From an uncultured Lachnospiraceae bacterium (GTDB lineage: Bacteria; Bacillota; Clostridia; Lachnospirales; Lachnospiraceae): 64,000 nt of DNA. The notes below the pieces were generated by a model. The model was not told where the DNA came from, did not search any database, and saw only the letters and a program-made list of their open reading frames with translations. The translations under genes and the position numbers were made by a program. Positions 57,550 through 64,000 of the stretch are shown one piece after another (positions within the stretch are counted from its first letter, which is position 1; each line of letters starts with the position of its first letter). The stretch spans positions 1-64,000 of the forward strand of contig CAJTMW010000006.1 of NCBI GenBank assembly GCA_910577275.1, read 5' to 3'.

Positions 57550-59784
57550 CTACAGCTTTTCGGTTGTCTCCGCTGAAACCGTCAGGCAAACCATCTCCCG
57601 GCCTGTCAGCGCCGCGCTTCTCTTATCCGGCTGCTGCATTCCCACGTACACGGTATAAACGCCCTTTTCCAGCATCAAATCCGCTTCTTCATTATAAAGT
57701 GCAAAGGCGCGGGCGTCCAGCGTAATCTCCACATCTCTTTCCTCGCCGGGCTGCAGATATGCCTTTTTCAGCCCCTTTAGCTGGCAGTTCGGCACATGGC
57801 GGGACGCGCTTCCGGCAGCCGCCGCACTGTCGTCCGTTCTGCTTCCCTGTATGTTCCCGTCTTCCTGCACATCTCTGCTTTCCCGCTCACCACAACCGGC
57901 ATTCCCCGCCGGTGCCTTCACATAGACCTGCACCGTCTCGCCGCCTGCCATAACGCCCGTATTTTTAATCCTTGCACTGACCTTTATCTCTCCCCCTGCC
58001 GTGATTTTATCCCCGGACAGCTTCACATCACTAAGGGCAAAAGAGGTATAGGAGAGCCCGAACCCGAAAGGATAAAGCGCCTCCCTGTCCATATAGCGAT
58101 AGGTTCTGCCTTTCATGGAATAATCCGTAAACTCCGGCAGTTCCTCCGTGGTGCGGTAAAAAGTCACCGGCAGCTTCCCCTCCGGGCTGTATGCGCCGAA
58201 CAAAAGCTCCGCCACCGCTCTGCCGCCCTGCGCGCCGGGATACCACGCCTGTATAATTGCCGGAATGTGGGAGTCCTCCCAGTTAAGCGCCATGGCGGAG
58301 CCGGTCATGGAAACCAGAATCACAGGCTTTTTGCTCTCATACGCAGCCCGAAGCACTTCCGGCTGCAGGCCGGGGAACTGCAAATCCAGCTTGTCCCCGC
58401 TGGCAAACTCGTTTCCCGCGTCCCCTTCCTCGCCCTCGATGGTGGAATCCAGCCCCAGCACAGCCACCACCACATCGCTGGCGGCGCACACCGCCCTCAC
58501 CTCGGAAATCCGGTCGTTTGCCATGGCCAGCCCGCTGGTTCTGTCCTCAAACAAATGGCACCCTTCGGAATAAAGAACCCTTGCCTTATCGCCCGCATAG
58601 TCCTCAATTCCCTCCAGAACCGTAACATAGCGGGACGCGGTTCCCTCATAGTTTCCCACCAGCGCTTTCCGGGAATCCGCATTGGGGCCAATCACGCCGA
58701 TGGTATTTATTTTATCCAAATCAAGGGGAAGGAGATTATCTTCATTTTTAAGCAGCACCAGACTTTTCCTTGCAATTTCCAGATTAACCGCCCTGTTTTC
58801 CGCCGTATCCACCTGTTCGTACCCGATGGCGTCAAAGGGAACCGTACCGCTTTCCTCGAACATCCCCAGCTTCATACGGCATTCCATCAGGTTCGTCACC
58901 GCCTCGTCAAGACGCTCCTCCTCCACATAGCCGCCCCGGACAGCGTCCAGAAGATACGGGAACATACAGCCGCAGTTAACATCACAGCCGTTATTCATCG
59001 CCATCGCCGCCGATTCCAGAGGCGTCTTCGTTATCTTATGGTTTTCATGGAAATCCTTGATTGCCCAGCAGTCGCTGACCACATGACCGGTAAAGCCCCA
59101 TTCTTTTCTCAAAATATCAAGAAGCAATGTCCTGCTCCCGCAGCAAGGCTCGCCGTTGGTGCGGTTATAGGCTCCCATCACCGCCTCCACCTTCGCCTCC
59201 TGAACGCAGGCCTTAAAGGCCGGAAGGTAGGTTTCATACATATCCTGTCTGGAGGCTGTGGCATCAAAACAGTGACGCAGCTTTTCCGGCCCCGAATGCA
59301 CCGCAAAATGCTTGGCGCATGCCGCCGCCTTCATAAACCCGTCCTTCTCCTCCTGCAGCCCTTCCACAAACCGCACGCCCATCCGGGAGGTCAGATAAGG
59401 GTCCTCCCCATAGGTCTCCTGCCCCCGGCCCCAGCGGGGGTCCCTGAAAATATTCACATTGGGCGCCCAGAAAGTAAGCCCCTTATAGATATCCCTGTCT
59501 CCTGCTTCTTTCTGCGCGTTATACTTCGCCCTGGCCTCCTCCCCGATGATTTCCGCCATTTTCCCGTTCAAATCCTCGTCAAAGGTGGCGGCAACGCCGA
59601 TTGCCTGCGGAAATACCGTGGCCGTCCCAGCCCTTGCAACGCCGTGCAACGCCTCATTCCACCAGTTATAGGCCGGGATTCCCAGCCGCTCGATTGCCGG
59701 CGCATTGTAAAGAGTCTGGCTTACCTTTTCCTCCAGTGTCATCTGTGCCACCAGCGCGGCGGCTCGTTCTCGATAATTGCTCAT
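57550..59784 (-). CDS. Glycoside hydrolase family 3, probable beta-xylosidase/glucosidase
   Basis: ATG at 59784 follows AAAGGAACCCAAT; the product is 744 residues. Domain order is GH3 N-terminal barrel (YNWWNEALHGVARAG, FAPN-type region FWAPNVNIFRDPRWGRGQET, KHFAVHSGPEKLRH), nucleophile Asp in GHVVSDCWAI, GH3 C-terminal sandwich and fibronectin III-like end. The SDCWAI and ALHGVA motifs resemble xylosidase-type GH3. A Gly/Ser/Asp-rich insertion of about 45 residues interrupts the final domain after VQVYVKAPA. No signal peptide: intracellular. It is the first gene of an apparent operon with DUF2264 and pyrCKD. Confidence 0.9.
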   Translation of the reverse strand: MSNYRERAAALVAQMTLEEKVSQTLYNAPAIERLGIPAYNWWNEALHGVARAGTATVFPQAIGVAATFDEDLNGKMAEIIGEEARAKYNAQKEAGDRDIYKGLTFWAPNVNIFRDPRWGRGQETYGEDPYLTSRMGVRFVEGLQEEKDGFMKAAACAKHFAVHSGPEKLRHCFDATASRQDMYETYLPAFKACVQEAKVEAVMGAYNRTNGEPCCGSRTLLLDILRKEWGFTGHVVSDCWAIKDFHENHKITKTPLESAAMAMNNGCDVNCGCMFPYLLDAVRGGYVEEERLDEAVTNLMECRMKLGMFEESGTVPFDAIGYEQVDTAENRAVNLEIARKSLVLLKNEDNLLPLDLDKINTIGVIGPNADSRKALVGNYEGTASRYVTVLEGIEDYAGDKARVLYSEGCHLFEDRTSGLAMANDRISEVRAVCAASDVVVAVLGLDSTIEGEEGDAGNEFASGDKLDLQFPGLQPEVLRAAYESKKPVILVSMTGSAMALNWEDSHIPAIIQAWYPGAQGGRAVAELLFGAYSPEGKLPVTFYRTTEELPEFTDYSMKGRTYRYMDREALYPFGFGLSYTSFALSDVKLSGDKITAGGEIKVSARIKNTGVMAGGETVQVYVKAPAGNAGCGERESRDVQEDGNIQGSRTDDSAAAAGSASRHVPNCQLKGLKKAYLQPGEERDVEITLDARAFALYNEEADLMLEKGVYTVYVGMQQPDKRSAALTGREMVCLTVSAETTEKL

Positions 59785-59822
59785 ATTGGGTTCCTTTCTT
59801 TCGTTGAATTTATTATAAATAT

Positions 59823-61520
59823 TCATTTTTCATTTTGAAACGGAATTTCTTCTGATTTTATCAGACACTGTTTTTCAAAAAAGGCAGCGCCATAGCAGAG
59901 CACCTTCTCATACCCCTTCAGGACTTCTCTGGCATATTGCCGCTTATCCATCTGCGCCAGCGCCTTGCGGCAGTCATTTTCCATCTGCTTCTCCCCCTTG
60001 GAACGTTTTACCTCAATAATAATCGCCCTTCGGTTTCGCCTGTCCTTCACAAGAATATCCGCGCGCCCCGTTCCCTGCTCGGAATTGGAAGCCACCTCAT
60101 AACCTGCCCCCGCAAACAATCCGGTCACAAAGGCATGATAATAATCTTCCTTATAATCAAAATAACTGATAGTAGCAAATAAAATGTCCGTCACTTCCCG
60201 GGTAAGCAGCGCATCATCTCCATTCCACCACGCCTGAAACAACGTCGTTCTGTCCTGCCCGGAAATATTGTCCGTAAACCATTTCGCCACCGTCTCCGCA
60301 AAAAGGGTTCTGACCTCCTCATTTGGAATACACAGAGCCGTCTTTCCCTCTTCCGGACAAAATTTCTCCGGACAGCGCCAGGGAGCCGCTTCCGTCAGAT
60401 ATCCCGTCAGATACAGGATACTCCACAGATTTTCCTCCGTGGAATTGTCAAAATCATAAGTCAAATCCTCAAGAATATGCTCCTTAATCACCCCTCCTGA
60501 GAGAAGCGTCTCAAACTTGTCCTGCACCTGCAGATTTTTCCTGTCAATAAAACGGCGGATAATCTGATTATGGCTGGTATCCTTCCAATAGTTGGCAGGC
60601 TTTGCCTCCTCGCTTTTTTGCAGCATACTCACATGATTAATAACGTCCCACGGGCAATACACCTCCTGACCACCAAACAGATATCCGTCATACCACTTCT
60701 TTATTCCGTCAAGATGCCCTGATAACCCTGTCTCCTGCAGCAGCCGCATTACCTCCTTCTCTGTAAAACCAAAATACCTGTTATACCATTTGGACGATAT
60801 TGACCTCGATATAAAGTTGTTGGCCCCGGTAAAAATACTTTCTTTCGCTATATGCAGACATCCTGTCACCACCGCAAATTTGAGCGCCGGATTTGTTTTC
60901 CACACCATTCCCATAAAGCTTCGTATCACATTCAGCATCCGAGAATAATAGCCGTTGTCGCTTGCCTTCGCCAGCGGCACGTCATACTCGTCGATTAAAA
61001 GAATAACCGGCCTGCCAAAGTGGGATTCCATCATTCGAATAAGCACTGCCAGAGCCGACTTCACGTCAGCCGCACTTCCCTCCTGATACATCAGCCGCAT
61101 AAATATTTTCCTGTCACTGTCACGGACCTTTTCACTTCCGGCCAGATATTCATGCTCCCCGCATAAGGAAGCAATGGAAAAACAAAGCATCTCATAGGCG
61201 TCCTCAAATGTGTCTCCGTTCACATCCTTCAAGGTCAGAAACAATACTGGCCATTTGTTCATCCACTCCGCACATAAATCCTGATTACCTGAAATCTCCA
61301 GTCCCTCAAAATATGCTCTGCTGTCTTTCCGTATGTCAAAAAAGCTGGCAAGCATACTCATTGCCAGCGTCTTTCCGAAACGCCGGGGACGGGTAATTAA
61401 ATTTACTTTAAAGTTTTCTTCCAGAAGTTCACTGATAAAACCGGTTTTATCTATATAATAGCAGCCGCTCTCACGTATCTTATCAAAAAGGTCAAATCCT
61501 AACGGCAATTTTATCCCCAT
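59823..61520 (-). CDS. AAA-ATPase_like / PD-(D/E)XK nuclease superfamily protein (copy 2)
   Basis: The 565-residue protein belongs to the same family as the gene at 10815-12404. The ATPase variant site is TRPRRFGKTLAMSML, Walker B VILLIDEYDVPLA, and the nuclease-like end reads GRADILVKDRRNRRAIIIEV. It lies 38 bases ahead of the GH3 start on the same strand. The two copies are diverged, so they are not recent duplicates. Function unknown; presence next to an OLD/RloA-like ATPase hints at a mobile or defence role without proof. Confidence 0.85.
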   Translation of the reverse strand: MGIKLPLGFDLFDKIRESGCYYIDKTGFISELLEENFKVNLITRPRRFGKTLAMSMLASFFDIRKDSRAYFEGLEISGNQDLCAEWMNKWPVLFLTLKDVNGDTFEDAYEMLCFSIASLCGEHEYLAGSEKVRDSDRKIFMRLMYQEGSAADVKSALAVLIRMMESHFGRPVILLIDEYDVPLAKASDNGYYSRMLNVIRSFMGMVWKTNPALKFAVVTGCLHIAKESIFTGANNFISRSISSKWYNRYFGFTEKEVMRLLQETGLSGHLDGIKKWYDGYLFGGQEVYCPWDVINHVSMLQKSEEAKPANYWKDTSHNQIIRRFIDRKNLQVQDKFETLLSGGVIKEHILEDLTYDFDNSTEENLWSILYLTGYLTEAAPWRCPEKFCPEEGKTALCIPNEEVRTLFAETVAKWFTDNISGQDRTTLFQAWWNGDDALLTREVTDILFATISYFDYKEDYYHAFVTGLFAGAGYEVASNSEQGTGRADILVKDRRNRRAIIIEVKRSKGEKQMENDCRKALAQMDKRQYAREVLKGYEKVLCYGAAFFEKQCLIKSEEIPFQNEK

Positions 61521-61604
61521 GGTTTTAGCGCTCCTTTCTTTGATTACATTTTAACTCTAAATCAATTCACAATCTGTCAGAATTTTCTCTATTGCCTCCC
61601 ATGC

Positions 61605-62933
61605 TCAACTTTCTCTTTCGTCCCCTAAAAGCTGCTCAAAGATTGGCGTAAAATCAATATCCTTTATCGCCCCATATTGGCTGATAAAATATTTCCCCAT
61701 ATAATCCTCATGTTTACGGACTCCTTTTTCCCCTGCCGTTCCAAATGATGCCAACGTATACAAAGTGCTGTAATGATTGTCATCATCCCTCTCGACAAAC
61801 TTGATTTCATCCCTCCTGAATAAATTTGAATTTAAGAAAATAGGATTATGCGTATTGAAAATCAATTGTGCATGATGAATATTTATTTCATCATTATGAA
61901 AAATATTTATAATGCTCATCAAAGCCATCGGATGTATAGAAGCGTCAAACTCATCCACAATAAGCGTTCCCCCCGTCATGATAGCTTTTATTACCAATGG
62001 GAACATGTTAATAAAGCGAATGGTTCCATAAGACTCAAAAATTTCAGAAACAATTGCCATATTCTTTTCATTTTCCGCATTTTTAAAAATCGAATATAGT
62101 TTTGCCTCCGAATCGTCATCGCTCACCACATAACCCAGCGCATTTGAATTAATACCAAATACCTCCGCCGCCTGGTTTGTTGTCCTTTCTACATAAACAG
62201 CCTTTGTCTTTGGGTCGGCAAACCTTTTAATCAGCTGTATTGTATCTGCCCGATAAATAGCCATACACTTATCCGTAAACCAATCGACTATCAACTTCAC
62301 AAGCTTTTGTGAAAAAATCAGCTTGAATCCATTGGTTAAAAACAATTCATCTTTATTAAGGCTGTTTCGGGCAATCCCCATTACATTCTCTTTGTTGTGT
62401 CCGTTTATATCAGAAAGATAATCTTCAATTCCCTTTAGATTACCAATCATTAAATCTTCACTTCTGACAAAAATATCCTCCCCATTAACATTCAGCCTTT
62501 CTTCCGTTATCTCCCTGCAATATTCCTCGTCAAGAAATTCCCCCAAATCCATTGAAATCTCATACTTAATTTGCAGCTTTTTTTCTAAAAAGGTGATTGA
62601 AAATTTTACCGGACGCGCTTCGGTCAGTCTATTATTCGGTATCAACTCCAATGCTGCGGCTGCGGCATTAGGGAAATTTTTCTCCTCTGAATTTCTTATA
62701 TTCCCTCTTATAATAATGGCTCTAAGCACATCTATCGCCCCAATAATATTTGTTTTCCCGGCAGCATTCGGGCCATAAATCACAGAAGAACTCAACCCTT
62801 TTATTAGCTTACCCTTTACTTTTTCTTTCAGAAGACTATAATCCAGCCCTGATTGTTTCGGTGCTGCCACCATAGAAAATGTTACTTCCTCTAAAAATGA
62901 TTTATAATTTTCCACTTTAAATTCCAGCAGCAT
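61605..62933 (-). CDS. AAA family ATPase, OLD/RloA-like
   Basis: ATG at 62933 follows GGAGGTAGATGT; the product is 442 residues. It starts with the SMC/ABC-like FKVENYKSFLEEVTF motif, Walker A YGPNAAGKTNII, Walker B TLIVDEFDASIHP and a following FNTHNPIFL loop. These are typical for AAA_15/AAA_21 proteins such as RloA or AbiL-like components of anticodon-nuclease or abortive infection systems, which usually have a second small gene (RloB). No RloB gene is directly downstream: the next gene on this strand is the AAA-ATPase_like protein. Defence is therefore only suggested. Confidence 0.8.
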   Translation of the reverse strand: MLLEFKVENYKSFLEEVTFSMVAAPKQSGLDYSLLKEKVKGKLIKGLSSSVIYGPNAAGKTNIIGAIDVLRAIIIRGNIRNSEEKNFPNAAAAALELIPNNRLTEARPVKFSITFLEKKLQIKYEISMDLGEFLDEEYCREITEERLNVNGEDIFVRSEDLMIGNLKGIEDYLSDINGHNKENVMGIARNSLNKDELFLTNGFKLIFSQKLVKLIVDWFTDKCMAIYRADTIQLIKRFADPKTKAVYVERTTNQAAEVFGINSNALGYVVSDDDSEAKLYSIFKNAENEKNMAIVSEIFESYGTIRFINMFPLVIKAIMTGGTLIVDEFDASIHPMALMSIINIFHNDEINIHHAQLIFNTHNPIFLNSNLFRRDEIKFVERDDDNHYSTLYTLASFGTAGEKGVRKHEDYMGKYFISQYGAIKDIDFTPIFEQLLGDERES

Positions 62934-63061
62934 ACATCTACCTCCATTCTGCAAATTTTATGCAAAATAACAATATAATTATATGATTATTATGCCTGTT
63001 CGTCAATCAATATAGTATTATTTTACCATTTTTCTGCAAAATTGATTACTTTCCTTACCTG

Positions 63062-63331
63062 CTATTCCCTTTTCTTCATATCCTGCGCCACAAGCATCAT
63101 GTATGTATTCATAACTCTCCAGATTTCATATTCCATATCTCCGCAATGCTTTGTAATTTCTTCCCCCAATACACATTTAATCTCAGGCATTATATATGCA
63201 ATAAATACCTGCCTGCTCTCAAATTGTCTGATTGTAAAACACTTTATGTAATCCATTTCTCTTTTGTGCTCCGAAAACAGAAAATACGCTCTTAATAATG
63301 TACTGACATTTGTGTCACATTGTTGTGGCAT
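63062..63331 (-). CDS. Hypothetical small protein
   Basis: An 89-codon minus-strand frame with a helical, Met-rich product (MDYIKCFTIRQFESRQVFIA ... WRVMNTYMMLVAQDMKK). No ribosome binding site stands out and no family is recognised. Its 5' end overlaps the ribbon-helix-helix frame on the other strand by a few bases, so at most one start is right, or this is an altered C-terminal fragment. Codon use is A+T-rich like the surroundings. Confidence 0.3.
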   Translation of the reverse strand: MPQQCDTNVSTLLRAYFLFSEHKREMDYIKCFTIRQFESRQVFIAYIMPEIKCVLGEEITKHCGDMEYEIWRVMNTYMMLVAQDMKKRE

Positions 63332-63498
63332 CAGCAGAAACAGCTAAATTTACGTTAAGAACAGAGTCAGATTTGCTTCAAAAATTCCGCTATGTTGCAG
63401 ACTATAACGCCCGCTCGGCAAACAGGGAGCTGGAATTTCTTATAAAAAATCACATCGCTGAATTTGAAAAGGAGCATGGAAAGATAACCTTCGACTGA
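63325..63498 (+). CDS. Arc-like ribbon-helix-helix DNA-binding protein
   Basis: The frame encodes AKFTLRTESDLLQKFRYVAD and YNARSANRELEFLIKNHIAE, a beta strand and two helices as in Arc/MetJ-type proteins found in Clostridia next to plasmid or toxin-antitoxin genes. GTG at 63325 is the likeliest start (about 57 residues), but it has no ribosome binding site; TTG at 63310 is also possible. May be a decayed antitoxin-like or transcription factor gene. No toxin gene is evident nearby. Confidence 0.55.
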   Translation: MASAETAKFTLRTESDLLQKFRYVADYNARSANRELEFLIKNHIAEFEKEHGKITFD

Positions 63499-63570
63499 TA
63501 TAAATCGCCGTTATTTTCCACGCCCCTCATGTCCGTTAAGTAAAATGTACAATTTTATGTTATCTGCCTT

Positions 63571-64000
63571 TTATACTCTAACCCTTTCCCTATCAGATAG
63601 TGCATAACTTATTGATTCAATCACATTTCCCGACATATCTGTTATTTCTAACTTTTCTACCAGCTTAAAATTCTCAACATCAACGTATTTCATTAATGAT
63701 GACTGCTTCGAAACAAGAATTGTAAGTGGTACAAACTTCCCTGCTTCTTGTCTGATGCCAAGATTCATACCATTATCATTATCAAGAGTACGATATAATA
63801 TATAATCCACTTTCACATTATTGGTATTTTTTACTTTACCAGATGGGATATAAAATGCCTGTCCTTTGCGTAAAGTATTATATACACAGGCAAACATAGA
63901 AATTCTTTTCTTTTGTTCCCTAAACCTTGCTTTAACAGAGTTATCTGTTTTAAAATCATCAAATGTTAATCCGCCATCAACTTTTTGAAAAAATTCGTTG
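63571..64000 (-). CDS. Hypothetical protein, C-terminal part; continues off right edge
   Basis: The minus-strand frame is open from the right end of the window (NEFFQKVDGGLTFDDFKTDN...) to the stop at 63571, so about 143 C-terminal residues are visible. FACVYNTLRKGQAFYIPSGK and the repeated beta-strand pattern suggest a small beta-rich protein. It is not recognised. A+T-rich codon use resembles the adjacent ATPase gene rather than the pyr region. Confidence 0.5.
   Translation of the reverse strand, partial: NEFFQKVDGGLTFDDFKTDNSVKARFREQKKRISMFACVYNTLRKGQAFYIPSGKVKNTNNVKVDYILYRTLDNDNGMNLGIRQEAGKFVPLTILVSKQSSLMKYVDVENFKLVEKLEITDMSGNVIESISYALSDRERVRV

Noticed and set aside
57796..59838. 680-codon open frame on the plus strand opposite GH3
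   Set aside because: Antisense shadow of a G+C-rich gene with strong codon bias; arginine/proline/histidine-rich product, no ribosome binding site, and GH3 motifs on the other strand are decisive.
1..64000. tRNA, rRNA or known riboswitch
   Set aside because: Scanned intergenic regions by eye for tRNA T-arm patterns and familiar riboswitch cores; none found. A covariance search would be needed to be certain.

Overview
The window looks like a chromosomal segment of a spore-forming member of the Lachnospiraceae (Clostridia). Pointers are moderate G+C coding sequence with A+T-rich promoters and AGGAGG-type ribosome binding sites, a SPOCS (DUF3794) plus LysM spore-coat-type protein, a Csp-like subtilase, class 1B PyrD/PyrK, many plant-glycan glycosidases, and several small families common in gut Lachnospiraceae. 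No rRNA, tRNA or CRISPR array was seen. The organism assignment is inference.

Layout. (1) 1-2.8 kb: a visibly A+T-richer decaying patch. The end of an IS4-like transposase abuts an ABC permease gene cut after about 7 codons, followed by its ATPase, a TetR regulator with an amber codon, and a CPBP-like membrane protein. (2) 2.9-9.8 kb: a five-gene minus-strand operon (FucI-fold isomerase, split transketolase N and C halves, FGGY kinase, DUF4038 glycosidase) with a divergent LacI regulator; the gene set resembles the transketolase route of D-apiose catabolism. (3) 10.8-21.8 kb: an AAA-ATPase/PD-(D/E)XK protein, an aldo/keto reductase with ferredoxin tail, a split chromate transporter, and a beta-xyloside regulon (GH39, S15-type hydrolase, AraC regulator, GPH transporter) whose two promoters share paired direct-repeat boxes. 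(4) 21.8-28.2 kb: Rpn-family remnants and a 4.1-kb cassette bounded by a direct repeat of about 185 bp. The cassette holds two paralogous about 500-residue proteins of unknown function, an 85-residue protein and a retropepsin-like aspartic protease; a Csp-like subtilase lies upstream. (5) 28.3-32.4 kb: GH2 beta-mannosidase with a structured leader, and its likely AraC regulator. (6) 32.4-40.6 kb: housekeeping genes (ClpX, NlpC/P60 hydrolase, secreted trigger-factor-like foldase, DUF1934, murI, GntR, ispE). (7) 40.8-50.6 kb: a Cys-rich RiPP locus. It has a BlaI repressor, an M56 sensor protease, a radical-SAM/SPASM maturase, a TIGR04066-like protein, a six-Cys precursor, an extracellular solute-binding lipoprotein, and further downstream a subtilase and an ABC exporter, interrupted by an inverted fragment of another gene pair. 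(8) 50.8-53.2 kb: a conserved hypothetical and the SPOCS/LysM protein. (9) 53.3-59.8 kb: GH3, DUF2264, pyrC, pyrK and pyrD in one apparent transcription unit. (10) 59.8-64 kb: a second AAA-ATPase/PD-(D/E)XK protein, an OLD/RloA-like ATPase, a ribbon-helix-helix protein and a truncated gene at the right edge.

Most interesting: a 90/91-nt element with nested pairing shared by the leaders of the isomerase and beta-mannosidase genes; the RiPP locus wired to a BlaI/M56 switch; a candidate apiose operon with a non-canonical isomerase; the repeat-bounded cassette; and the matched AraC boxes.
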